Below, one piece after another: positions 10,677-18,776 of a DNA stretch of 64,000 nucleotides; within the stretch, counting starts at the first letter, position 1, and each line of letters begins with the position of its first letter. This DNA is from Paracoccus sp. MA. Its GTDB lineage: Bacteria > Pseudomonadota > Alphaproteobacteria > Rhodobacterales > Rhodobacteraceae. The stretch is taken from the NCBI RefSeq assembly GCF_020990385.1, contig NZ_CP087597.1:85001-149000 (forward strand). Direction: 5' to 3'. The translations under genes and the position numbers were made by a program. The notes below the pieces were generated by a model. It did no database searches and was not told the origin of the DNA. It worked only from the letters and a program-made list of their open reading frames with translations.

Positions 10677-10978
10677 ATGTCGATCATCTGCTGGATCTTC
10701 TCCTGGTCCTCCGGCTTGAGCTTGCTGAACTTCCGGAAGAACGCCTCCTTCAGAACCTCGTCACCGGGTTCCGCCGTGTCGTCGAGCAGGTAGTCGGTGG
10801 TGACCTCGAGAGCCTGGGCGATGCGGGTCAGCTTTTCGCCGGATGGCTTGCGGGTGTCGCGGTTCTCCAGTTCCCAGATGTAGCTCTTGCTCGAGTCGGT
10901 GAGCTCGGCGAGCTTGTCGAGCGAGTATCCCTTCTCCTGGCGGTGGCGCTTGATCTTGGCGCCGAGGGACGTGGTCAT
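10658..10978 (-). CDS. XRE-family HTH repressor, partner of ImmA
   Basis: 106 aa from the ATG at 10978, which has a good AAGGA site; an in-frame start 48 nt upstream is less well supported. Residues 5-60 form a lambda-repressor-type HTH (LGAKIKRHRQEKGYSLDKLAELTDSSKSYIWELENRDTRKPSGEKLTRIAQALEVTTDYLL). The charged C-terminus (LKPEDQEKIQQMIDMWGKK) is typical of ImmA-linked regulators. It is divergent from the gene at 11141. The near-palindrome at 11061-11080 in the shared intergenic region is its likely operator. Confidence 0.9.
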   Translation of the reverse strand: MTTSLGAKIKRHRQEKGYSLDKLAELTDSSKSYIWELENRDTRKPSGEKLTRIAQALEVTTDYLLDDTAEPGDEVLKEAFFRKFSKLKPEDQEKIQQMIDMWGKKD

Positions 10979-11060
10979 CGCGTCATCCTTGCTTCCTTGG
11001 GGCTGGCGGCTTGTTCGGTATGCCAAACGAATTCGTGCCGCGCAAGTAGACGTGATGGCG

Positions 11061-11080
11061 CGTTCGATATATATAGAACG
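11061..11080. promoter_or_regulatory. Near-palindromic operator between divergent XRE repressor and 11141 gene
   Basis: A 20-nt AT-rich inverted repeat with arms CGTTC and GAACG around an ATATATAT core is palindromic at 18 of 20 positions. It lies 82 nt upstream of the repressor start and 60 nt upstream of the divergent gene. The TATA-rich core could double as a -10 element. Binding by the XRE protein is inferred from position. Confidence 0.5.
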
Positions 11081-11140
11081 TCAGCGTATCGCTGTGCTGA
11101 TTCCCTCGTCCTCCTCCTCCTCGGCACGAAAGGGCCCCCG

Positions 11141-12364
11141 ATGACCGCCATTACCGCATTCCTCCGCAAGACCCCGATCACCCGCCTGAAGGACTACTTC
11201 ACGGCCGGTGGGTTCACCTCGCTTCCGCCGATCGACTGGGCCAAGCCCGAGCCCGAGGTGGTCGAGCCGCTGGTCATGGCCGTGGACGGCATGTCCGAAG
11301 ACGAAAAGCAGCGGGTTATCCTCGACGCCGGTCGTGTCGCAGCGCTCGCCGATGAGCCGGGCCAGAACGCACTGCAGAACGTCGTGCTGAACCGCGCAGT
11401 CTTCGACATCCTCGAGGGCGCCAACAACCGTTCGCTCTGGGTCTTCCTCAAGGAGCCTGATCGATTCCGCTTGGCGGAAGAGGTTCGCTACAACGACGAA
11501 CGGCGCCGGGGTCGCTCCTGGAGCGGCTTCGAGGTCGAGAAAGACTGCACGGTCCGCCGCGATCCGATCTCCGTTGCGGCCTTCACCAAGGCCATCCGCG
11601 ACCGCTTCGAGACCCCGCATGTCCATGTCGATATCTTCGACCGGCATCGAATCATGCTCGATGACCAGGAATGCGATCTGGTGCAGGTCGCCGTCTATCG
11701 CGAGGGACGCCCGGAAGATATGCTGGGCTTCGATGCGAAGAGCAAGCTGCAGCGGCGCATCGTGAAGCCGGTGTTCGAGGCCGCCCTGACCTACGAGGCC
11801 GAAACCGGCGTCATCGAGGTCGTGGCCAACACGCTCGATGACCGGCGGGACCTGACCGCGTTCATGGCGCGGGATCTGCTCGGGATCGACTTCAAGGAGA
11901 AGCACATCCCGTGGCGCGAATACGACCTGAGCATGCTCCTGAAGCCCTTCGATTTCCCGACCGATCCCGAGGACGGGATCATGGGGGTCACCGTGAAGGA
12001 GCTGCGCTTCATGGAGTTGGGGGAGCGCGGCGAGCGGATCACGCTCGAGTCCATGTCGGGCGCCGAGCGGACGATCTGGGAGATGGCCGAGAAGCGGATC
12101 GGCCTCGACATCGGTGGGACGGGGCATTTGCTGCCGGTCGCGACGGAGACGCCGGAATGGGTCATCACGCGCGCCAGGTTCACCATCAAGTTCCATCCCG
12201 GACCCGAAGGTGGCCGCGGGAAATCCCTGACGCTCACCGTCACGATGCCCCATGGCTGCAACCTCAAGGACATGACCCCCCATGAGCGCCTGATCGGCGA
12301 GAAGTACCTCCGGCGCTGGGGGATTCTGACCGACACCGCCGACATCGGTGACCTCGTTGACTAA
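11141..12364 (+). CDS. Uncharacterised 407-aa protein, first gene of the cassette divergent from XRE-ImmA
   Basis: 407 aa from ATG 11141 (MTAITAFLRKTPITRL). I recognise no domain. It is soluble, with no signal peptide or membrane segment. Residues 130-300 are a mixed alpha/beta region with several acidic and aromatic patches (VHVDIFDRHRIMLDDQECDLVQVAVYREG, GFDAKSKLQRRIVKPVFEAALTYEAETGVIEVVANTLDDRRDLTAFMARDLLG). The C-terminus contains LTLTVTMPHGCNLKDMTPHERLIGEKYLRRWGI. The next gene begins inside its 3' end (17-nt overlap), so translation is coupled. Divergent placement from an XRE-ImmA pair suggests it is controlled by that repressor. It could be a phage early gene or a separate defence-type cassette. 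Confidence 0.7.
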   Translation: MTAITAFLRKTPITRLKDYFTAGGFTSLPPIDWAKPEPEVVEPLVMAVDGMSEDEKQRVILDAGRVAALADEPGQNALQNVVLNRAVFDILEGANNRSLWVFLKEPDRFRLAEEVRYNDERRRGRSWSGFEVEKDCTVRRDPISVAAFTKAIRDRFETPHVHVDIFDRHRIMLDDQECDLVQVAVYREGRPEDMLGFDAKSKLQRRIVKPVFEAALTYEAETGVIEVVANTLDDRRDLTAFMARDLLGIDFKEKHIPWREYDLSMLLKPFDFPTDPEDGIMGVTVKELRFMELGERGERITLESMSGAERTIWEMAEKRIGLDIGGTGHLLPVATETPEWVITRARFTIKFHPGPEGGRGKSLTLTVTMPHGCNLKDMTPHERLIGEKYLRRWGILTDTADIGDLVD

Positions 12365-13295
12365 GACGGCCGTGGATCTGCTGCTCCAGGCGATGGAAAC
12401 CCGCGTCGGCAAGGTGCAGGTGGCCACGCTTAGGCAGGTGGCGCCTCGGGCAGCGGACAAGCTGCTCGAGGCCAGGCTGCTGGTGGCGACCGGGCGCATC
12501 CCGGTCGTCGCCGCGATGGATGGCTATGAGGACGAGCCCATTCCGGCGGAATGGTGCCCGGAGCGCGGGCAGTACGGGTATCGCGACAGCGTCGGTCGCT
12601 GGATCACCGTGGAAGCGGGGGAGATCGCCGCCTGTGCCGTCGACTATCCGCTGGTATTGGCGAAGATGCTGGTGGCCTTCGAGCGTGCCGGGCCATCGCG
12701 TCCGAACCCCTTGATCGACGGATTCGTCTGGGACGTCGGAACCATCAGGCTGACGGGTGCGAAGTCGCCGGTGCCGGTCTGGTTCGCGCGCCGTCTTGCC
12801 GATCCAGCCGTCTGGACCAAACTCGATGCCCTCCTCGAGCGCAGGCCGCCTGAAGAGGTCCGGGTCATCCTGACGTCGACCCAGGGCGATCGCATCCCGG
12901 TCACGAACCACAAGCGCAACATCCTCATGAGCGTGGCTGACGTACTCCGCGCACCGGGCAAGCTCTCGATCTCACCGCAGGTCTTGGGCGCGCGCATCTT
13001 TCCGCGGCAGCGTCAGCGCCGTTTCCCGATTGACCATTCGGAGGATTGCGGGATCGTCTGGTTTCACGACAAGGAGTACCGGTTCCGGGGTCCGAAGCAT
13101 CGGCAGATCCTCTCGATGCTCTTCGAAGCCTACTGGGCAGGCAGACCTGTGTTGCGCACCTCCGAGGTCTTGCAAGGCGGGGACCACGTGCATCGCGACA
13201 CCAAGGTGACGACCCTCGGCCGCGCCTTCAGCGGTCGAAGCGACTGGCGCGACTTCATCCGTGAGGCTGAGGGCAATTGCTGGATCGACGTCTGA
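12348..13295 (+). CDS. Uncharacterised protein, second gene of the XRE-ImmA-linked cassette
   Basis: 315 aa, GTG start overlapping the upstream stop by 17 nt. The N-terminal 50 residues (LLLQAMETRVGKVQVATLRQVAPRAADKLLEARLLVATG) resemble a small winged-helix or sensor module. The middle has a CPERGQYGYRDSVGRWITVEAGE segment. The C-terminal 90 residues (FHDKEYRFRGPKHRQILSMLFEAYWAGRPVLRTSEVLQG...FSGRSDWRDFIREAEGNCWIDV) have the look of a DNA-binding winged-helix domain of the OmpR-type C-terminal class. The assignment is tentative. A strong terminator follows, so this and 11141 form a closed two-gene transcription unit. Confidence 0.65.
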   Translation: MTSLTKTAVDLLLQAMETRVGKVQVATLRQVAPRAADKLLEARLLVATGRIPVVAAMDGYEDEPIPAEWCPERGQYGYRDSVGRWITVEAGEIAACAVDYPLVLAKMLVAFERAGPSRPNPLIDGFVWDVGTIRLTGAKSPVPVWFARRLADPAVWTKLDALLERRPPEEVRVILTSTQGDRIPVTNHKRNILMSVADVLRAPGKLSISPQVLGARIFPRQRQRRFPIDHSEDCGIVWFHDKEYRFRGPKHRQILSMLFEAYWAGRPVLRTSEVLQGGDHVHRDTKVTTLGRAFSGRSDWRDFIREAEGNCWIDV

Positions 13296-13317
13296 GAGTC
13301 CGCCGCTCAAGCTGACC

Positions 13318-13350
13318 AAGGCCGCCCACGAGGCGGCCTTTTCCGTTTTC
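13318..13350 (+). terminator. Rho-independent terminator after the two-gene cassette
   Basis: A 9-bp perfect stem, aaggccgcc (13318-13326) with ggcggcctt (13332-13340), has loop cacga and is followed by the tail ttccgtttt. It separates 11141-13295 from the prophage replication genes. Confidence 0.88.
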
Positions 13351-13465
13351 AGGGGTCGTTTTGTGGCTCTCCTTACCGTGCTCCTTGCTTTCCCCTTCCC
13401 GGCCCCTTCCTCGCCCTCGGCGATGGTCCTTCGCAGGCATTCGGCCAATCGCGAAGGAGACGACG

Positions 13466-13675
13466 ATGTCAGTCACACATCTCAACCAGGTCGAGCTGGC
13501 GGCTCGATGGAAGATCAGTCCGCGCACGCTGGAGCGCTGGCGTTGGACGGGTGAGGGCCCCGCCTTCATCAAGATCGGGGGCCGGGTCGTGTACCGGCTC
13601 GAGGATGTCGAGGCCTACGAGGCCAACCGGCACTGCTCGAGCACGGCCGACAAGCCTGCCGTGAAGCTGGCGTGA
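13466..13675 (+). CDS. Small HTH (AlpA/MerR-like, excisionase type) DNA-binding protein
   Basis: 69 aa from ATG 13466, with a GAAGGAG site at ideal spacing. It reads QVELAARWKISPRTLERWRWTGEGPAFIKIGGRVVYRLEDVEAYE, a winged HTH of the AlpA/excisionase (HTH_17) type. Such proteins bend DNA in excision or activate early phage genes. It heads the replication operon. With no integrase visible, a regulatory role is more likely than excision. Confidence 0.82.
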   Translation: MSVTHLNQVELAARWKISPRTLERWRWTGEGPAFIKIGGRVVYRLEDVEAYEANRHCSSTADKPAVKLA

Positions 13676-13685
13676 GGGGGTGGCC

Positions 13686-14171
13686 ATGACGATCCCCAAC
13701 CACATCACCCTCGACGAGCTGCCCACCATGCCGGTCGGCGATATCGCCGCTCTGCCGGGCGACCAGCTGGCGCTCTTGAAACAGGACGCCGACGAGCGGC
13801 TGCGCGCCGCGAAGACCTTCTGCGACTGGATCGACGGCGCCATCGCGCTGAAGTACGGCGACAAGGCGCAGGAGGCGCGCCGCGCGGAGAGCATGGACAC
13901 CGGCACGGTCAGGCTGCAGGACGGCCCGGTCACGGTGGTCGCCGAACTCCCCAAGCGCGTCGATTGGGATCAGACGATTCTCGCCGGTCTGGTCGAGCGG
14001 ATCCGGGCCGATGGCGCCGACCCCGCCGAGTACGTCGACATCTCGTTCAGCGTCCCCGAGCGCAAGTACACGGCCTGGCCCAAGGACATCCGCCAGGAGT
14101 TCGAGCCCGCGCGCACAGTCCGCACCGGCAAGCCGAAGTTCCGGCTGCTGCTCGGCGAGGAGGCGCGCTGA
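13686..14171 (+). CDS. Uncharacterised phage protein ahead of the AAA ATPase
   Basis: 161 aa from ATG 13686 with a GAGGGGG site; GTG 13680 is a possible alternative. It is acidic and soluble. A helical N-terminal half (LPGDQLALLKQDADERLRAAKTFCDWIDGAIALKYGDKAQEARRAE) is followed by a beta-rich part (DGPVTVVAELPKRVDWDQ...YVDISFSVPERKYTAWPKDIRQEFEPARTVRTGKPKFRLL). Proteins of this shape often precede the Sak4-like ATPase in phages. The stop overlaps the ATPase ATG by one base (TGATG), so the genes are coupled. The function is unknown. Confidence 0.7.
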   Translation: MTIPNHITLDELPTMPVGDIAALPGDQLALLKQDADERLRAAKTFCDWIDGAIALKYGDKAQEARRAESMDTGTVRLQDGPVTVVAELPKRVDWDQTILAGLVERIRADGADPAEYVDISFSVPERKYTAWPKDIRQEFEPARTVRTGKPKFRLLLGEEAR

Positions 14172-14917
14172 TGGCCATCTCGCTCGCATCCCTGCAAACA
14201 TCGACGGTGCTGCGTCCGCCGCGCGTGCTGATCCACGGCGTCGCCGGCATCGGCAAGTCCACCTTCGCCGCGTCCGCCGACGCGCCGGTGTTCGTCATCA
14301 CAGAGGACGGTCTCGGCAAGCTGCAGGTGCCGCATTTCCCGTTGGCGACGAGCTATGCCGAGGTCGCCGAAGCGCTCGATGCCCTTCTCGACGAGGACCA
14401 CGCCTATTCCACGGTCGTCGTCGACAGTGTGGACTGGCTGGAGCCGCTGATCTGGGCCGAGGCCTGCCGGCGCAACGGCTGGCAGTCGATCGAAAGCCCC
14501 GGCTTCGGCAAGGGCTACGCCGAGGCGCTGACCATCTGGCGCGAGTACATCGACAGGCTGAATGCGCTCCGCGACCGGAAGGGCATGGCGGTCATCCAGA
14601 TCGCCCACACGGACATCAAGCGCTTCGATAGCCCCGAGCACGAACCCTACGACCGGTACGTGATCAAGCTGCAGGCCCGCGCCTCCGCGCTGCTGCAGGA
14701 GCACTCGGACGTGGTGCTCTTCGCCAACTACCGGATCTCGGTCAGCAAGTCCGACGTCGGCTTCAACAAGAAGGTGACCCGGGCGCTCGGGTCCGGTGCG
14801 CGCGTCATGCACACCGAGGAGCGCCCCGCCTTCCTCGCCAAGAACCGCTACGGCCTGCCGGAGACCCTCCCGCTCGAGTGGTCGGAGTTCCTGGCCGCCA
14901 TGCCCCAATCCGCCTGA
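14171..14917 (+). CDS. Phage RecA-like AAA ATPase (AAA_24/Sak4-like)
   Basis: 248 aa. Walker A GVAGIGKST lies at about residues 23-31 (HGVAGIGKSTFAA), and the Walker B-like strand YSTVVVDSVDWLEPLIW at about 78-94. This is the AAA_24 arrangement of phage single-strand annealing or recombination ATPases (Sak4 class). Its DUF669 neighbour is a usual partner that binds single-stranded DNA. It probably acts in phage DNA recombination and replication. Its start overlaps the previous stop. Confidence 0.85.
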   Translation: MAISLASLQTSTVLRPPRVLIHGVAGIGKSTFAASADAPVFVITEDGLGKLQVPHFPLATSYAEVAEALDALLDEDHAYSTVVVDSVDWLEPLIWAEACRRNGWQSIESPGFGKGYAEALTIWREYIDRLNALRDRKGMAVIQIAHTDIKRFDSPEHEPYDRYVIKLQARASALLQEHSDVVLFANYRISVSKSDVGFNKKVTRALGSGARVMHTEERPAFLAKNRYGLPETLPLEWSEFLAAMPQSA

Positions 14918-14939
14918 TTACGACTGAAAGGACAGAACG

Positions 14940-15446
14940 ATGGCACGTTTCGACAGCGTCTTTGACGCCACCGGCATCGAGCCCACCACCGCCTACGAGA
15001 TCCTGCCCGCGGGCAAGTATCGCGCCCAGATTGTCGAGAGCGAGATGCGCGTCACGAAGAACGGGATGGGGCAGTATCTCTGGCTGATGCTCGACATCCT
15101 CGAAGGGCCGCAGCAGGGCCGCAAGGTCTTCGACCAGCTGAACCTGGTGAACGCCAACCCGACCACGGTCGAGATCGCGCAGCGCACGCTGTCGGCGATC
15201 TGCCACGCCACGGGCAAGCTGCAGGTGAACGACAGCGAGGAACTGCACCTGATCCCGATGACGATCCAGGTCGGCGTGAAGCCCCCGAAGGACGGCTACG
15301 GCGAGCGCAACACGATCCGCTACCTCGTGCCGGAGGCCCCGGCGCAGGCGGCCCCGCCGAAGCCCGCCGCGACGCAGCCGGCCAGCGCGCCCGCGCAGTC
15401 GGCGCCCGCCCGCACGGCCACCGCGCCCTGGAACCGCAAGAGCTGA
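14940..15446 (+). CDS. DUF669-family protein, probable phage ssDNA-binding protein
   Basis: 168 aa. Residues 1-125 show the DUF669 pattern (YEILPAGKYRAQIVESEMRVTKNGMGQYLWLMLDILEGPQQGRKVFDQLNLVNANPTTVEIAQRTLSAICHATGKLQV). This is an OB-fold-like module seen beside phage recombination ATPases. The tail is Ala/Pro-rich and low in complexity, ending APWNRKS, reminiscent of an SSB-type flexible tail. An AAAGGA site precedes ATG 14940. Confidence 0.85.
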   Translation: MARFDSVFDATGIEPTTAYEILPAGKYRAQIVESEMRVTKNGMGQYLWLMLDILEGPQQGRKVFDQLNLVNANPTTVEIAQRTLSAICHATGKLQVNDSEELHLIPMTIQVGVKPPKDGYGERNTIRYLVPEAPAQAAPPKPAATQPASAPAQSAPARTATAPWNRKS

Positions 15447-15512
15447 CGCCCTCGGCCGCCGTGGGCTGACACTCGCGGCGGCCCGGACATCGCCAGACCC
15501 GAGAGACCGACC

Positions 15513-15878
15513 ATGACCGACACCACCAACGCGGCCTGCGCGGCCGCGAACGCCCCCGGCTTGCCTGACGACACCCGGCGCCTGATCGAGATCGAGGACG
15601 CCATCGCGAAGATCCGCACGCAGATCGCGACCGCCGATCTGACGCGGCAACGGACGGCGAAGCCGATCGACCCCGACTGGTTTCACCGCGCGCGCACGGC
15701 GCTGCGTCACCTCAATCGCGAGCGCGCCGAGATCATCGCCCGTCAGGGCGGCCGCCGCCGGCGCGAACGGCTCAAGGACATGATCATCGCCGTCCTGCGC
15801 GAGCGCCACGACAGCGCCGTCTGGACGGCGGTGCTGGCCGAGGCGCGGTCGCGGCTCGAGCGGGAGGAGGCGTGCTGA
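15513..15878 (+). CDS. Uncharacterised small phage protein
   Basis: 121 aa, predicted mostly helical with a very basic middle (RQGGRRRRERLKDM). No known motif. Its TGA overlaps the ATG of the next gene (CTGATG), so it is part of the replication operon. It may be a DNA-associated accessory factor; this rests only on charge and context. Confidence 0.7.
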   Translation: MTDTTNAACAAANAPGLPDDTRRLIEIEDAIAKIRTQIATADLTRQRTAKPIDPDWFHRARTALRHLNRERAEIIARQGGRRRRERLKDMIIAVLRERHDSAVWTAVLAEARSRLEREEAC

Positions 15879-16822
15879 TGGCCGAGCTTCCCGAACCCCC
15901 GACGCCGACCCTCTCCGCCATCTACGCCTCCTACGAGGCCCGGCAGGGCGACGGTTTTCGCGACCACCTCGGCGCCTCGCTGATCGGCAAGTCCTGCGCC
16001 CGCGCGCTCTGGTACGACTTCCGCTGGGCGACGCCCGCGCGGCACACCGGCCGTATCCTGCGGCTGTTCGAGACCGGCCAGCTGGAAGAGGCCCGGCTCG
16101 TCCGCGATCTGCGCGCCACCGGCGCGACGGTGCTGGAGGTCGATCCCGAGTCCGGGCGGCAGTTCCGCGTCGAGGCCCATGGCGGTCATTTCGGCGGCTC
16201 GCTTGATGGCGTCGCGCTCGGGCTGCTCGAAGCGCCGAAGACCTGGCACGTCGTCGAGTTCAAGACGCATTCCGCGAAGAGCTTCGCCGAGCTGGTCGCC
16301 AAGGGCGTCGCGCTCGCGAAGCCCCAGCACGCCGCGCAGATGCAGGTGTACATGCACCTGACCGGCATCACGCGGGCGCTCTACGTCGCGGTCTGCAAGG
16401 ACACCGACGCGCTGCACATCGAGCGGGTCCCGGCCGACTCCGAGATGGCCGAGCGCCTGCTGGAAAAGGCGCGACGGATCATCTTCGCCCAGCATCCGCC
16501 CGAGCGGATCAGCGCGGATCCCGCCTGGTTCGAGTGCCGGTTCTGCGACCACCACGGGCTCTGCCATGGCGAGGAGGCCGCGGCCGTCACCTGCCGGTCC
16601 TGCCTGCATTCGACGCCGATCGAAGGCGGCTGGCACTGCGCGCGCCACGACCGGCTGCTCGACCCGGCCGACCAGCGCCGCGCCTGCGCCCGGCACCTGT
16701 TCATCCCCGATCTGGTCCCCGGCGAGGTGGCCGACGCAGGCGAGGACTTCGTCGCCTACCGCATGCGCGATGGCTCGGTCTGGACCAACGGCGCCCGCGA
16801 AGAGGAGGCCGCCGCATGCTGA
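15878..16822 (+). CDS. PD-(D/E)XK exonuclease, Cas4/RecB-like with Cys cluster
   Basis: 314 aa from ATG 15878, preceded by a GGAGGAGG site. The nuclease core reads GGSLDGVALG (Asp about 110) and WHVVEFKTHS (Glu about 127, Lys about 129), followed by QHAAQMQVYMHLTG, the QxxxY motif of RecB-like nucleases. One Cys near residue 39 (IGKSCARALWYDFRW) and CRFCDHHGLC near 220 match the Fe-S cluster arrangement of Cas4/AddB-type enzymes. A second Cys/His set follows (CRSCLHSTPIEGGWHCARH). No CRISPR genes are nearby, so it is a phage DNA-processing exonuclease. Its 3' end overlaps the helicase start by 7 nt. Confidence 0.88.
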   Translation: MAELPEPPTPTLSAIYASYEARQGDGFRDHLGASLIGKSCARALWYDFRWATPARHTGRILRLFETGQLEEARLVRDLRATGATVLEVDPESGRQFRVEAHGGHFGGSLDGVALGLLEAPKTWHVVEFKTHSAKSFAELVAKGVALAKPQHAAQMQVYMHLTGITRALYVAVCKDTDALHIERVPADSEMAERLLEKARRIIFAQHPPERISADPAWFECRFCDHHGLCHGEEAAAVTCRSCLHSTPIEGGWHCARHDRLLDPADQRRACARHLFIPDLVPGEVADAGEDFVAYRMRDGSVWTNGAREEEAAAC

Positions 16823-18555
16823 CCCTGCGCCCCTACCAGCAGGCCGCGATCGCCTCGATCTACGGCTATTTCGAGAAGGAGAGCGGCAACCCGCTTGTCG
16901 TCATCCCCACCGCCGGCGGCAAGAGCCTCGTCATGGCCGCCTTCATCGACGGCGTGCTCAAGGCCTGGCCGGATCAGCGCGTGCTCGTCGTCACCCATGT
17001 GCGCGAGCTGATCGCGCAGAACCATGCCGAGATGCTGGGGCTTTGGCCCGAGGCGCCGGCGGGCATCTACTCGGCCGGTCTCGGCCGCCGCGATGCGCGG
17101 GCCCGGATCCTCTTCGCCGGCATCCAGTCCATCCACGACAAGGCGACGCGCATCGGCCATGCCGATCTGGTGCTGATCGACGAGGCCCATCTGATCCCCG
17201 GACGGTCGAACACCATGTACCGCCGCTTCCTGACGGACCTGCAGGCGATCAACCCGGCGCTGAAGGTGATCGGTCTGACGGCAACGCCCTTCCGGCTCGA
17301 CAGCGGCATGCTGCACGAGGGCGAGAATGCGCTCTTCACGGACATCGCCTATGAGGTGTCGGTCCGCGACCTGATCGATCAGGGCTATCTCTCCCCGCTC
17401 ATCTCGAAACAGACGAAGACCCGCCTCGACGTGACCGGCGTGGGATCGCGCGGCGGCGAGTTCATCGCGCGTGACCTCGAGGAAGCGGTTGACCAGGACG
17501 CCATCACATGCGCGGCCGTGGCCGAGGTGATCGCCCATGGCGAGACGCGCAAGTCCTGGCTCGCCTTCTGTTCCGGCGTGCGCCACGCCACCCATGTCGC
17601 CGAAGAGTTTCGCCGCCGCGGTGTGAGCTGCGCCACCATCTTCGGCAAGACGCCAAAGGACGAGCGCGACCGGATCATCGCCGCCTTCAAGCGCGGCGAG
17701 ATCAGGGCGCTGGCCTCGATGGGCGTGCTGACGACGGGCTTCAACGCGCCGGCCGTGGACCTGATCGCGATGCTACGGCCCACCAAGTCGGCCGGTCTCT
17801 ATGTCCAGATGGCCGGTCGCGGCACGCGGCTCTCCGAGGGCAAGGAGAACTGCCTCGTTCTCGATTTCGCGGGCAATGTCCGGCGGCATGGCCCCATCGA
17901 TCTGGTGCGGCCGAAACGGCCGGGCGGACCAGGCGACGGGCCGCCGCCCACGAAGATCTGCCCCGAATGCGGGACCATCGTGGCCATCGCCGCCCTCGAA
18001 TGCCCCGGCTGCGGCTTCGAGTTCCCCGGCCGCGAGGTGAAGCTGGAGCCGACAGCCTCGACGCTGGAGGTGTTGTCTACCGGCAAGCCGCAATGGGTCG
18101 GCGTCACCGACGTCACCTACGGCCGCCACGAGAAGCGCGGCGGACGGGTCTCGCTGAAGGTCACCTACCGCTGCGGTCTCGCCTTCCACACGGAATGGGT
18201 CTGCTTCGAGCACGAGGGCTATCCGCGCCGCAAGGCCGCGAGCTGGTGGCGCGAACGGGCGCCCGAGATGGACGTGCCCGACTCCGTCGACGAGGCGCTC
18301 CTGCTGGCGGACCGGCTGCGCCGCCCCACCGAGATCGCCGTCCGCCCCGCGGGCCGCTTCACCGAAATCACCGCCTACAGGTTCGCCCCATGCCTTACGT
18401 CCGTGCCGGGCTCTGCGCCGTCTGCCATCGAGAACCCCGCGGTTGGGGCTGGTTCGACGCGCGCTTCCGCGTCTCCGACCCGCGGCGCGACACGAGCCGC
18501 AGAGACCTCTGCAGCCGGGTTTGCCAGGACATCTGCCACCGGAGGTCGGGCATGA
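16816..18555 (+). CDS. SF2 DEAD/DEAH-box helicase with C-terminal zinc ribbon
   Basis: 579 aa from ATG 16816 (GAGGAGG upstream). Motif Ia/Walker A is PTAGGKS (about residue 31), motif II LIDEAH (about 119), motif III LTATPFR, and motif VI QMAGRGTRLSEGKENCLVLDFAGN. A zinc ribbon with two CxxC pairs (CPECGTIVAIAALECPGCGFEF, about 382-402) and a beta-rich domain follow. It probably unwinds phage DNA during replication or recombination. The last 55 residues (from about 18390) are low-complexity Ala/Ser/Thr/Arg and lie entirely over the next gene in another frame. That is an unusually long 166-nt overlap and may mean a lost stop or small frameshift near 18385. Confidence 0.88.
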   Translation: MLTLRPYQQAAIASIYGYFEKESGNPLVVIPTAGGKSLVMAAFIDGVLKAWPDQRVLVVTHVRELIAQNHAEMLGLWPEAPAGIYSAGLGRRDARARILFAGIQSIHDKATRIGHADLVLIDEAHLIPGRSNTMYRRFLTDLQAINPALKVIGLTATPFRLDSGMLHEGENALFTDIAYEVSVRDLIDQGYLSPLISKQTKTRLDVTGVGSRGGEFIARDLEEAVDQDAITCAAVAEVIAHGETRKSWLAFCSGVRHATHVAEEFRRRGVSCATIFGKTPKDERDRIIAAFKRGEIRALASMGVLTTGFNAPAVDLIAMLRPTKSAGLYVQMAGRGTRLSEGKENCLVLDFAGNVRRHGPIDLVRPKRPGGPGDGPPPTKICPECGTIVAIAALECPGCGFEFPGREVKLEPTASTLEVLSTGKPQWVGVTDVTYGRHEKRGGRVSLKVTYRCGLAFHTEWVCFEHEGYPRRKAASWWRERAPEMDVPDSVDEALLLADRLRRPTEIAVRPAGRFTEITAYRFAPCLTSVPGSAPSAIENPAVGAGSTRASASPTRGATRAAETSAAGFARTSATGGRA

Positions 18556-18776
18556 TCGATCCGACCCCCAACGAGACGGCGGCCATGGTCGAGGGCGGAA
18601 AGGCCGGCGGCGCCTATCTCGACAGCCTCGGCCGGACCGATCTCGCCCAACTCAGCGAGGAAGAGTGGGACACCTTCGTCGAGGTGATCGTCACCGGCTA
18701 CTGCGACCACCTGCGTGACCTGGCGGCGAAGGACCGTGCACGGCTCGACGGCATGATCCCGGAGGTGCCCTTCTGA
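18390..18776 (+). CDS. DUF6511-like phage protein with N-terminal Cys cluster
   Basis: 128 aa from ATG 18390 inside the helicase 3' end. The N-terminus has a zinc-finger-like set (CAVCHREPRGWGWFDARF...CSRVCQDIC). The C-terminal part (ETAAMVEGGKAGGAYLDSLGRTDLAQLSEEEWDTFVEVIVTGYCDHL) matches my memory of DUF6511, common in alphaproteobacterial phages. An internal ATG at 18552 could give the C-terminal part alone, but the two parts look like one domain. Its TGA overlaps the primase ATG (CTGATG). The function is unknown. Confidence 0.72.
   Translation: MPYVRAGLCAVCHREPRGWGWFDARFRVSDPRRDTSRRDLCSRVCQDICHRRSGMIDPTPNETAAMVEGGKAGGAYLDSLGRTDLAQLSEEEWDTFVEVIVTGYCDHLRDLAAKDRARLDGMIPEVPF

Noticed and set aside
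15878..16822. Cas4 of a CRISPR system
   Set aside because: Only the fold matches; there is no repeat array or other cas gene, and neighbours are phage replication genes.
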